Source: Boseongicola sp. SB0675_bin_26 (GTDB lineage Bacteria > Pseudomonadota > Alphaproteobacteria > Rhodobacterales > Rhodobacteraceae). Taken from it: DNA of 17,505 nucleotides. The position numbers and the translations under genes were made by a program. Position 1 is the first letter of the stretch. Every line of letters starts with the position of its first letter. The stretch covers positions 1 to 17,505 of the forward strand of contig VYCX01000107.1 in the NCBI GenBank assembly GCA_009843725.1, given 5' to 3'. The notes beneath the pieces are model-generated. The model was not told the origin of the DNA, did no database searches, and worked only from the letters and a program-made list of their open reading frames with translations. Of the stretch, positions 1 to 7,888 are shown in pieces.

Positions 1-619
1 CCGGCATTTCGCACGTCAGTTTCGTGAAGCGGCCGCCCTGCATTGCCGAAGCGCCCTCGCCCCAGCTCTTTGAAGAATGCCAGCCATTGGCTGAGTTGAC
101 CGGCCGCTGACGCACGGTCCGGCGGCCGCCAGCGCAGACGCCAGAATCGGACACCGCTCGCGCTGCTTCGTCGTGTCGGAGATGCATCCGGTCATCGACG
201 CCGTTCCCTTCGACTGGTTTCGGCCAACCGTTCCAGGAAGTCGCGAATTGATGGATGCTGACCCAAGATCCTTTTCTGGCTCCCTGCGAAGTTGCAGGAT
301 CGGGTCGCCCCATCCCGGTGGCAATTGGCTGGCGCAACCTCTGCCCCGGCCAACTGGATCGGTGCGATCTGAGTTTCCGAACAAGTCGGCGCACTATCTC
401 TTGCGCCGTTCGGGTGGCCGGATTACGCTCCGGCCCGAAGGAACTGCAGCCGTTTTTGGCGCGGAAACCGGTGGCTGGGGCCCGAAAGCCCCCTTCGCCG
501 GGACTTTCCCTCTTGATCGGGCCACGTTCCGATCCGGAAAGACTGCGGCGTTGCGTTCGGACGGGCAGCGGGGAGACATCGGCCGGTGCCCGATTTCAAC
601 GAGGAGGCTACGCACGGTC
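1..619. other. Upstream region without a supportable gene
   Basis: Open frames exist on both strands here, as expected in high-GC DNA, but none shows a recognisable domain, convincing composition or a good ribosome binding site. The frame of the HlyD-like gene stays open upstream to about position 173, but that extension is rich in Arg, Pro and Gly and resembles no adaptor N-terminus. One frame is open from position 3 to a stop at 108-110 (35 codons) and could be the end of a + strand gene lying outside the window; this is only a possibility. A small palindrome, TTCCG-ATC-CGGAA, lies at 527-539. I see no clear sigma-70 promoter for the cluster, so its promoter may be of another class or lie farther upstream. 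Confidence 0.5.
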
Positions 620-1165
620 GTGTTCAATAACCCATTCGGCTCGTTTCAGGACTCCGTTGCGGCAGCAAAGGAAGAACGCGAGCAACTTGACCGGCTGCTG
701 ACAATTTCGACACCGCGCGAGCGCGTGCTCGTGGTGGTGATCGGCGCCTTGTCCTTGTTGCTCGTGGCGTGGACGTTCTTTGGCGATGTGGCCCGCAATG
801 TCACGGTAGATGCCATACTGGTCGAGTCTGGCAACGATCCGCACACGAATGCCCCTTCGATGCATGCGCTTGCCTGGATCGAGAAGGGCGTCGAATCCCA
901 GGTCAAGGTCGGGCTGCCTGTGGTTGTCAGGTTGACTGACGCAAATGGCGTAGCACCAATTTATGTGGGAGAGATCAGCGAAATTTCCGCAGCCGGCCTG
1001 TCCGGGCAGTTGGCGGAACTTGAGTTGCTGGCCCCAGTTTCCGTGCACCACGTCAAGGTCGCACTCGACGAAGACTTGGATATCGAGATCGATGCAGGCA
1101 CGCAGTGCGAGATTGCCATCGAAGTCGGCAGGCATTCGCCGATCGCGCTCTTGCGCATGAGATGA
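620..1165 (+). CDS. Minimal HlyD-like NHLM secretion adaptor
   Basis: Likely the membrane-fusion (HlyD-type) partner of the NHLM exporter, linking the inner-membrane ABC proteins to the periplasm. I chose the GTG at 620 because the purine-rich GAGGAGG lies at 601-607, although its 12-base spacing is long. This gives 181 residues. A short cytoplasmic N-terminus contains LLTISTPRER (residues about 26-35), typical of the segment just before the helix in NHLM HlyD proteins. One membrane helix follows at about 36-54, then a periplasmic domain. The C-terminus (CEIAIEVGRHSPIALLRMR) matches the usual end of HlyD proteins. The normal family length is roughly 400 residues, so both ends are present but the long alpha-helical hairpin and lipoyl region are reduced or absent. 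Seven bases separate it from the next gene. The family call is from remembered patterns; the true start is uncertain. Confidence 0.72.
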   Translation: MFNNPFGSFQDSVAAAKEEREQLDRLLTISTPRERVLVVVIGALSLLLVAWTFFGDVARNVTVDAILVESGNDPHTNAPSMHALAWIEKGVESQVKVGLPVVVRLTDANGVAPIYVGEISEISAAGLSGQLAELELLAPVSVHHVKVALDEDLDIEIDAGTQCEIAIEVGRHSPIALLRMR

Positions 1166-1172
1166 TCAAGAA

Positions 1173-3377
1173 ATGTCGCTGCGTACCTCAGGTGGGGCCA
1201 ACGGCAAGGCCGCTTCCGACAGCCAAAGGGTGCGGACGCCTGTCATGTTGCAGATGCACGCGTCGGAATGCGGCGCCGCCTGCCTCGGCAGCGTACTGGC
1301 GTACTTCGGCAAATGGGTCCCGCTTGCCGAGTTGCGCGAGACGTGCGAGGTGAGCCGGGACGGCAGCAGTGCTGCAAGCATCGTGCGCGCCTCCCGACAC
1401 TACGGTCTTGAATGCAGCGGGCTGGGCGTGCGAGCGGATCAGCTCGGGAAGCTGCAAGTGCCCATGAGCCTGTTCTGGCAATTCAGCCATTTCGTCGTGC
1501 TCGAGGGGCATGACGGCAACAGCTTCCATCTGAATGATCCGTCCACAGGACGGCGACGCCTGTCAACAGAAGAGTTTACAAAGGGTTACAGCGGAATTGC
1601 ACTTCAATTCAAGCGCAGCTCCGACTTCAGGCCCGGCGGTGAGTGGCCAGGTCTGTTCAGGCAATTGGGCACAATTCTTGCCAACAAATGGAGCGCAGTC
1701 GCTGGAGTGGCTGCATGCGGTTTCATGTTGGCTCTGTTGACGCTCGTCATTCCCGTCTCTCTCGGTGTCTTTGTGGACGATGTGCTCGAAAGCCGGGGTT
1801 CTTGGCGCGGCATCGTGGCGGCAATGCTCGGCGGCGGTGTGCTCGTGTACATCCTGACCTATCTCAAGCACAGATTCCTCAAGCGGCTTGCAATCCGGAT
1901 TTCGGTAGCAGGATACAATCGGGGCCTGTCGCGGCTGCTTCGCCTGCCGGTCGAGTTCTTTGACCACAGGCTGCCAGGCGACTTGACGGATCGAGTGTCT
2001 TCAATCGACCGGGTCGCCAGGAACCTGACGGACCAGTTTCTGTTGCGCATTGTTGAGATGGTCATGAGTGCAGTGTTGCTCGCAGCAATGATGGTCCTTG
2101 ACTTCCGCCTTGCGCTGATTGTCGTGTTCTTGGCCCTGCTGCACGGTGTCCTGGCCCATATCCTGAACGGATTCCGAGCAGTCCGGATCCAGGCGATGAG
2201 ACGTGAGCAGGGGCTTTTGATTGGCTACGGCATGCAGATGCTGAGCAACGCCGACAGCCTGCGCCTTACGGGATCGGATGACAGGTTCTTTTCGCGCTGG
2301 ACCGGACAGCAGGCGCGCGAACTGCAAGCACGCCAGCGCGATGCCGAACTGGGGGCCGTCAGTTCCGCGCTGCCGGTCCTGATCGCGGGGTTTCGCGGTG
2401 CGGCGCTTCTGGGCGTCGGCGGGAGCCTGGTCTTGGCGGGCGAACTGACACTGGGGACGCTTGTCGGATTCTACATCTTGGCCGAGCTGTTCCTGGCGCC
2501 CTTCGGTCGCTTCATGGAGTTCGCCGACAAGCGTCAGGTCCTCGAAACAGATCTGCAGCGACTCGACGATATCCACAAGACCGCGGAAGCCCCTGCCTTC
2601 ACCCGCCGAACCCCTGACACGGAAACGATTCCAACGTTCAGGGGCCGCCTCCAGCTTGCGGGGCGGCTCGAACTGCGAAACGTTACGTTCGGCTTCACCA
2701 AGGGCCGGCCGCCCCTGATCAAGGACTTCAACCTCACGATTCATCCGGGGCAGCGCGTTGCCGTGGTCGGTCCCAGCGGATCCGGCAAGTCCACCCTGAC
2801 GCGCCTTGTGGCTGGTCTCTATCAGCCTTGGTCAGGCGACATCCTGTTCGATGGCCATCCCAGGGAGGAGATTCCCGAGGAAGTGCTCCGGCAGTCGATA
2901 TCGATGGTGGATCAGGAGGTCGTGCTCTTTTCCGCCTCCGTACGCGACAACATCACCCTGTGGAACGAGGCCGTTCCGGACGAGGCCATTTTCGCGGCTG
3001 CCCGGGACGCCCGGATTCATGACGAGATCCTGCTCAGGCCGCGCGGATACGCGACGCTCGTCGAAGAGGCGGGGGCGAATTTCAGTGGCGGGCAGCGCCA
3101 GCGGCTGGAAATCGCCCGCGCGCTGGTGGGCAACCCGACAATGCTCCTTCTGGACGAGGCTACCAGTGCGCTTGATGCAGCCACGGAGGAATTCGTCGAC
3201 GAATCCTTGCGTCGGCGCGGTGTCACGTGCCTCATCGTGGCACACCGGTTGAGCACCGTGCGTGACTGCGACGAAATTGTAGTTCTGCAAGGAGGCGTCG
3301 AAGTGCAGCGGGGCACGCATGACCAGTTGATGGCGGACCGGGACGGCACGTACCACAAGCTTGCGAGGTCGGGCTGA
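1173..3377 (+). CDS. NHLM C39 peptidase-ABC exporter (leader-cleaving)
   Basis: Inner-membrane exporter that should cut the precursor leader after a double-Gly-like site and pump the product out with ATP. The N-terminal C39 peptidase (about 20-150) keeps its catalytic set: Cys33 in SECGAAC, His106 in FSHFVVLEG and Asp122 in LNDP. Membrane segments cluster at roughly 172-200, 213-232, 296-331 and 400-440. The ATPase has Walker A GPSGSGKST (533-541), signature FSGGQRQR from 637, Walker B MLLLDEATSALD from 657 with Glu662, and the H-loop His691. The 734-residue length fits the NHLM ABC1 family. It follows the HlyD-like gene by 7 bases, and its stop overlaps the next start (TGATG at 3375-3379), so the two ABC proteins are probably translated together. 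The protein looks fully functional. Confidence 0.95.
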   Translation: MSLRTSGGANGKAASDSQRVRTPVMLQMHASECGAACLGSVLAYFGKWVPLAELRETCEVSRDGSSAASIVRASRHYGLECSGLGVRADQLGKLQVPMSLFWQFSHFVVLEGHDGNSFHLNDPSTGRRRLSTEEFTKGYSGIALQFKRSSDFRPGGEWPGLFRQLGTILANKWSAVAGVAACGFMLALLTLVIPVSLGVFVDDVLESRGSWRGIVAAMLGGGVLVYILTYLKHRFLKRLAIRISVAGYNRGLSRLLRLPVEFFDHRLPGDLTDRVSSIDRVARNLTDQFLLRIVEMVMSAVLLAAMMVLDFRLALIVVFLALLHGVLAHILNGFRAVRIQAMRREQGLLIGYGMQMLSNADSLRLTGSDDRFFSRWTGQQARELQARQRDAELGAVSSALPVLIAGFRGAALLGVGGSLVLAGELTLGTLVGFYILAELFLAPFGRFMEFADKRQVLETDLQRLDDIHKTAEAPAFTRRTPDTETIPTFRGRLQLAGRLELRNVTFGFTKGRPPLIKDFNLTIHPGQRVAVVGPSGSGKSTLTRLVAGLYQPWSGDILFDGHPREEIPEEVLRQSISMVDQEVVLFSASVRDNITLWNEAVPDEAIFAAARDARIHDEILLRPRGYATLVEEAGANFSGGQRQRLEIARALVGNPTMLLLDEATSALDAATEEFVDESLRRRGVTCLIVAHRLSTVRDCDEIVVLQGGVEVQRGTHDQLMADRDGTYHKLARSG

Positions 3378-6316
3378 TGCAGGACGCCGGGCGAAAGTAC
3401 CTATCGATTGCCGAACTTGCCGTCCGTTCGGGAGAGACCGTGCCCTGTGCCGGCAATCTTCCGGCGAAACTCGACGATTCGGACAGCGTCTGGTTCATTG
3501 AGCAGGGTGCGGTCAACCTGTTCCTTGTCGAGTTCAAGGACGGAGTGGAGACGGCCGCACCGCAACACGTTCTGTGTCGCGAGTCAGGCTGGTTGCTTCC
3601 CGGTGTCGCACCCGATGAAGGGCGCGACAGCAAGGACACCACGCTTAGCCTGATTGCCAAGGGGTCGCCGGGCACGATTTTGCGACGATTGCCGGCATCT
3701 TTGCTGTCCGAGGTTCATCCGTCGGAACTGGCGAGCCAGGTCGATACCTGGCTGACGGCCATTACTGACACTCTTTCGCGCTTTGCGAGCCGCGTTCCAA
3801 GGCCGACCGCTCTTGCCGAGCCAGGACAGAACCAGTCTTTCGCCACTGGCACGCTGTCAGTGCGACGCAGCGTGGTATGGGTGTCTGCGCCGCCGCGCGG
3901 TGCTGGCCTGTACATGGATATAGTCGATCGGGCGGAAATTGATGAAGCAGCCGGGGCGGACGAACTGTTCATTCCGCTGACCAGGACAAGCTGGTTCACC
4001 ATAATTGATGCGGCAACGCTTTCGGGGAAGTCCACGGAGGATCTGGCGCGCCAAGAAACGCTGCTGCAGGAACTCGCCACATTCCACAAGGTCGCTTTCC
4101 TTCTGGAGCGCTTCAACCGCAGGCTGGCGGTGGTCGATGACGCAAATCTCGAACGCGCAATGACAAGAAGCCGACGTACGGCCGAAATTGCGGCACGGCA
4201 ACGACTGTTCAATGTCTATGACCTGCCCGTTGACCGGGATTCCGACGTCGAGGACACGGCACTCGCGGATGCACTGCAAGTCATCGGTCGCCGCGAGGGG
4301 ATTGAATTCAAGGTGCCAAAGCGTCGGGGCCCGTCGGATTCTCCCGTCGGCCTTGTCGACATCCTTGATGCTTCAGGGGTGCGAGCGCGCCGCGTGCGGC
4401 TGCGACAGGAGGACAGTTGGTGGCGCGGCGACAGCAACGCGATGCTGGCATTTCGTGCCGGGGATGGCGAACCGGTGGCATTGCTGCCTAGCTGGTTCGG
4501 GAACTACCGGCAGATCGATCCAAAGAGCAAGCGTGGTGTTCGGGTCACAGCGGACCGTGCAAATGCGCTGATGGACGAAGCCTGGATGTTCTATCGTCCG
4601 TTTCCACCCGAAGGCGTGAAACCTGCAGACATGCTGGCAATCGCGCTGCATGGATCGGGCGCAGACGTGGTGCGGCTTGTGCTTGCCGGACTTCCTGGAG
4701 GGCTGGTCAAGCTGTTGCCAGCGCTGGCGCTTGGATTTGTCGCGACTCAGGTCGCCGCGGGAGGAAGCGCTGCAACCCTCCATGTCCTCGCCGTTGCGCT
4801 CGCGGGGTTCGGCCTGCTTGGCGCCCTGCTGCATCTGCTCCAAAGCATGGCGATGATGCGGCTCGAGGGACGCTCTCTGACGCGCCTCGAGGCCGCCCTT
4901 TGGGACCGCCTCATGCGGCTTCCGCCAAACGTGCTTCATCGCCGGCCGGCCGGCGACCTGGCAACTTCAGCGATGACATTCCAGAACTTGCGTGACGGCG
5001 TGCAAGGAGTCGTTGCCGACAGTCTGCTGTCGGTCGTCTTCCTGCTTCCGGTTTTGGGCCTGATGTTCTTCTACAATGCCACGTTGGGCATGATCGCCCT
5101 CGTCTTTGGGCTGGCTTCGCTGCTTTACACCGTGGCTCTCGGGCTGCGCCAAGTCTCGCCATACGGGGACATGATCCGTGCATCACGACACGTCGCCGGG
5201 CGGCTGTTCCAGATTGTGGGCGGTATCGCCAAATTGCGTGTGGAGGCTGCGGAAGGATCTGCATTCGCGATCTGGGCGCAGGATTATCGTGAACAGAAAC
5301 GAGCGGAACTCAAGGTGAATTCGCTCGAGGGGCATTCGCATGCGTTTGCTGCCGCGCTCCCCTTTCTTGCCGGCGGTGTCATGCTGTTTGCGGTGGCGAC
5401 AGGCGACGGGAGCGTCGGGGTGAGCGAGTTTCTCGTCGTCTATCTCGTATTCATCACCTTCCAGTCGGCAATCGCCCAGCTTGGCGAGTCATTCGGTACC
5501 ATTGCCGCTGCGCTGCCTGCGTTCGAACAGATGCGTCCACTGCTTGCGGCGGTTCCCAAGGCTGACGTTGAAGGTGAGCCGGTGGAGTTCCTTGGTGGCG
5601 ACTTATTGTTCGACCGAATTTCGTTTCGTTACGATGCCGATGGCCCGTTGATCCTCGACGATGTCTCCATTCATGCCCGTCCGGGCGAGTTCGTGGCGAT
5701 CGCCGGCGAGTCAGGATCCGGAAAGAGCACGCTGTTCCGTCTCGCGCTCGGAATCAATCAGCCAATCGCCGGCGCCGTGTATTACGACGGGCGTGACCTG
5801 AGGCACCTGAACCTGAAGCAGGTACGCCGGAAGATTGGCGTAGTGCCGCAGTCGGTCGGCCTCCACCCTAATGATCTTTGGGACAATCTGGTCAGCCATC
5901 GAGAAGGAGTGGAAGTCGAGGACGTGTGGAAGGCGATCCGGACCGCGGAAGTGGAGGACGAGATCAGGGGCATGCCGATGGGCTTGATGACCATGGTTGG
6001 CACCAGCGGCTCCGTCCTTTCCGGCGGCGAGCGACAGCGCGTCATGATCTCCCGCTCGGTGATCGGAAGCCCGAGAATGTTGCTGCTTGACGAGGCAACC
6101 AACTGGCTGGACAACGAGAACCAAGCCAACGTGATGCACAACCTTGCGGCGCTGACTTCAACGCGGCTGGTCATCGCCCACCGGTTGTCCACCCTTGAGC
6201 AGGCTGACTGCATCCACGTCCTGCAGGCCGGAAGGGTTGTGCAAAGAGGCTCGTTCAACGAACTCATGGAGGTCGATGGAGCATTCAGGGAACTGGTCAG
6301 GCGGCAAATCGCCTGA
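3377..6316 (+). CDS. NHLM second ABC transporter (ABC2 type)
   Basis: The second half of the paired NHLM exporter, expected to work with the peptidase-containing ABC protein next to it. Of its 979 residues, about 420 at the N-terminus form a soluble region without a C39 peptidase; the first ~110 residues (VWFIEQGAVNLFLVEF near 39-54) resemble a cyclic-nucleotide-binding-like beta fold, as in this family. Membrane segments lie near 433-490, 548-597 and 655-700. The ATPase has Walker A GESGSGKST (777-785), signature LSGGERQR from 881, Walker B MLLLDEATNWLD from 901 with Glu906, and His935 in the H-loop. The start ATG overlaps the previous stop by one base. After the stop there are 193 bases before the next gene, the largest break within the + strand array, so a new transcription start there is possible. 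Confidence 0.93.
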   Translation: MQDAGRKYLSIAELAVRSGETVPCAGNLPAKLDDSDSVWFIEQGAVNLFLVEFKDGVETAAPQHVLCRESGWLLPGVAPDEGRDSKDTTLSLIAKGSPGTILRRLPASLLSEVHPSELASQVDTWLTAITDTLSRFASRVPRPTALAEPGQNQSFATGTLSVRRSVVWVSAPPRGAGLYMDIVDRAEIDEAAGADELFIPLTRTSWFTIIDAATLSGKSTEDLARQETLLQELATFHKVAFLLERFNRRLAVVDDANLERAMTRSRRTAEIAARQRLFNVYDLPVDRDSDVEDTALADALQVIGRREGIEFKVPKRRGPSDSPVGLVDILDASGVRARRVRLRQEDSWWRGDSNAMLAFRAGDGEPVALLPSWFGNYRQIDPKSKRGVRVTADRANALMDEAWMFYRPFPPEGVKPADMLAIALHGSGADVVRLVLAGLPGGLVKLLPALALGFVATQVAAGGSAATLHVLAVALAGFGLLGALLHLLQSMAMMRLEGRSLTRLEAALWDRLMRLPPNVLHRRPAGDLATSAMTFQNLRDGVQGVVADSLLSVVFLLPVLGLMFFYNATLGMIALVFGLASLLYTVALGLRQVSPYGDMIRASRHVAGRLFQIVGGIAKLRVEAAEGSAFAIWAQDYREQKRAELKVNSLEGHSHAFAAALPFLAGGVMLFAVATGDGSVGVSEFLVVYLVFITFQSAIAQLGESFGTIAAALPAFEQMRPLLAAVPKADVEGEPVEFLGGDLLFDRISFRYDADGPLILDDVSIHARPGEFVAIAGESGSGKSTLFRLALGINQPIAGAVYYDGRDLRHLNLKQVRRKIGVVPQSVGLHPNDLWDNLVSHREGVEVEDVWKAIRTAEVEDEIRGMPMGLMTMVGTSGSVLSGGERQRVMISRSVIGSPRMLLLDEATNWLDNENQANVMHNLAALTSTRLVIAHRLSTLEQADCIHVLQAGRVVQRGSFNELMEVDGAFRELVRRQIA

Positions 6317-6509
6317 TCAGATCATGCCGGCAAATTCCCGAAGCCATGTTGCTGAAGCTCATGACCTTCGCAACGGGTGCAGCGCCTGAAAGGAACCGGG
6401 CACGATTGCCCCTCCTTCCGCCTCGAAATGTGGACCTGACCTGCTTGCCGGGATAGGCGTTTGCTGGACATCCTTTCGTTGGCCGGATTCACGAAGACGG
6501 AGAATCTCG

Positions 6510-7811
6510 ATGAAGCGATCTATCGACGTCACGGAATTCCTTGCGGCCAAAGCGGAGGACGATTGCGACTTTCGCAATCGCTTGCTCGCGAAGCCCAGGG
6601 AAACAATTGAAGCGGAACTCGGTGTCACGCTGGCGAAAGAGCATGAGATTCACGTGCACGAGGAATCCTACGCAAAGACGCATCTGGTTCTCCCGCCGCG
6701 CAGCAAGCTCACCAAGGCCGAGAAAGAGGCGGCCAAGCATGGTGCGACGTCGCTCGAGTTTCTGCGCAAGACGATGCACGACCCGGCACCGCCCGTTCGT
6801 CCTGCAGAACCTGGAGGGAAGCGTGGCCGCAAGGGGCGTGCCGGTGGCGGCTCTCTTGCAGGCGCTGGCAGGGAGAGCATCCGCAAGGGCCTGACATTCC
6901 TGGAAAGCGCCATCGACGACAACGGCGCGTGGCGCTGCATCCGGTTCAATGTGGGCGACCCTGACATTCCCAGACATTTCGAAAGACCGCCGTTTGTTTC
7001 CGCTCTCTGCGTACTGGCACTGGAATGCTCCGGCGAAGCGCTGGCGCAAGCCATATGCAGTGCCACCCGGACATACCTTGCCGACACGATCGAATATCCA
7101 GGGCTATGGCGGTACTACCGTCATCTTCCACAGGATCTTGACAGCACTTCACTCTGCTCGCTTGTCGTTGGAGCCCACCCCTGGATTGCCTTGGGACGAA
7201 ACATTCCGCCAGTTTTGGCGAACCGGGACGAAGACGGCCGCTTCATGACTTGGGTTCTGGCAGACGGAGAACCTGATGTCGTGTCGAGATTCCGAATTGA
7301 GGCAGATCCCGTGGTCAACGCGAACGTCATCGCCTATCTCGGTGATCATCCTGCGACAAGGAATGCCCAACGTTGGCTGGAGGCCTTGATTGTCGAAGGA
7401 CGCCTTGAGGGTTCGTCCAAGTGGTATCCCGACACGGTGTCGATCTACTATGCGGTCGCTCGTGCCTTGAATCTCGCACGACCTGCATTGGAGCGGCTGC
7501 GCCCCATGCTTGCGGACCGGGTCCTGGGCCTGCGCGACGAGAACGGAGACTTTGGAAACGTCCTTCAGACCGCGCAGGCCGTATCGACGCTTCACAGGAT
7601 CGGAGCCCTCGACAGGATCGACACCGGGCGCCGGGTTGAGGAACTCATGGATTCGCAACATGAAGACGGCAGCTGGCCCGAGCTTCTCGCATTCGGTGAC
7701 CAGACGTTGAAATGGGGCGCAATTGGGCAAATTGGGCATGGCGCCGAGTCCCTGACTGCAGCGTTTTGCATCGAGGCACTGGAGCATCTCGTCGAGACCA
7801 TGCAGCCCTGA
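6510..7811 (+). CDS. NHLP leader domain fused to terpene-cyclase/prenyltransferase-like barrel
   Basis: A 433-residue two-part protein. Residues 1-75 are clearly an NHLP leader: DCDFRNRLLAKP, ELGVTL, HEIHVHEES and THLVLPP align piece by piece with the free precursor at 14659-14910. A Gly/Pro/Arg-rich linker (about 92-120) contains GG pairs at 102-103 and 112-114 that a C39 peptidase might recognise. The rest is an all-alpha domain of the squalene-cyclase/prenyltransferase repeat type, with DLDST at 209-213 in the place of the class II cyclase DxDDT acid motif and a QW-like QHEDGSW at 383-389. Known DxDD cyclases protonate terpenes; here the third acid is Ser, so chemistry is uncertain. The start is supported by GGAG eight bases upstream. 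It could be a leader-docked tailoring enzyme, an exported protein or a scaffold. The domain assignments are fairly sure, the role is not. Confidence 0.85.
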   Translation: MKRSIDVTEFLAAKAEDDCDFRNRLLAKPRETIEAELGVTLAKEHEIHVHEESYAKTHLVLPPRSKLTKAEKEAAKHGATSLEFLRKTMHDPAPPVRPAEPGGKRGRKGRAGGGSLAGAGRESIRKGLTFLESAIDDNGAWRCIRFNVGDPDIPRHFERPPFVSALCVLALECSGEALAQAICSATRTYLADTIEYPGLWRYYRHLPQDLDSTSLCSLVVGAHPWIALGRNIPPVLANRDEDGRFMTWVLADGEPDVVSRFRIEADPVVNANVIAYLGDHPATRNAQRWLEALIVEGRLEGSSKWYPDTVSIYYAVARALNLARPALERLRPMLADRVLGLRDENGDFGNVLQTAQAVSTLHRIGALDRIDTGRRVEELMDSQHEDGSWPELLAFGDQTLKWGAIGQIGHGAESLTAAFCIEALEHLVETMQP

Positions 7812-7888
7812 GCGATTTGCAGGTCGGAGCGCCGGATGGTAAGAAATTCCCGCAAGTTGTGATATAGCTGTCTGCTAGGGGATCGACC

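Noticed and set aside
16..384. Long open frame on the - strand at the window start
   Set aside because: No domain, no binding site, and Arg/Gly/Ala-rich composition expected of chance frames in high-GC DNA.
173..619. In-frame upstream extension of the HlyD-like gene, giving 330 residues
   Set aside because: The extra 149 residues look like translated non-coding DNA, and the only purine-rich binding site lies just before the GTG at 620.
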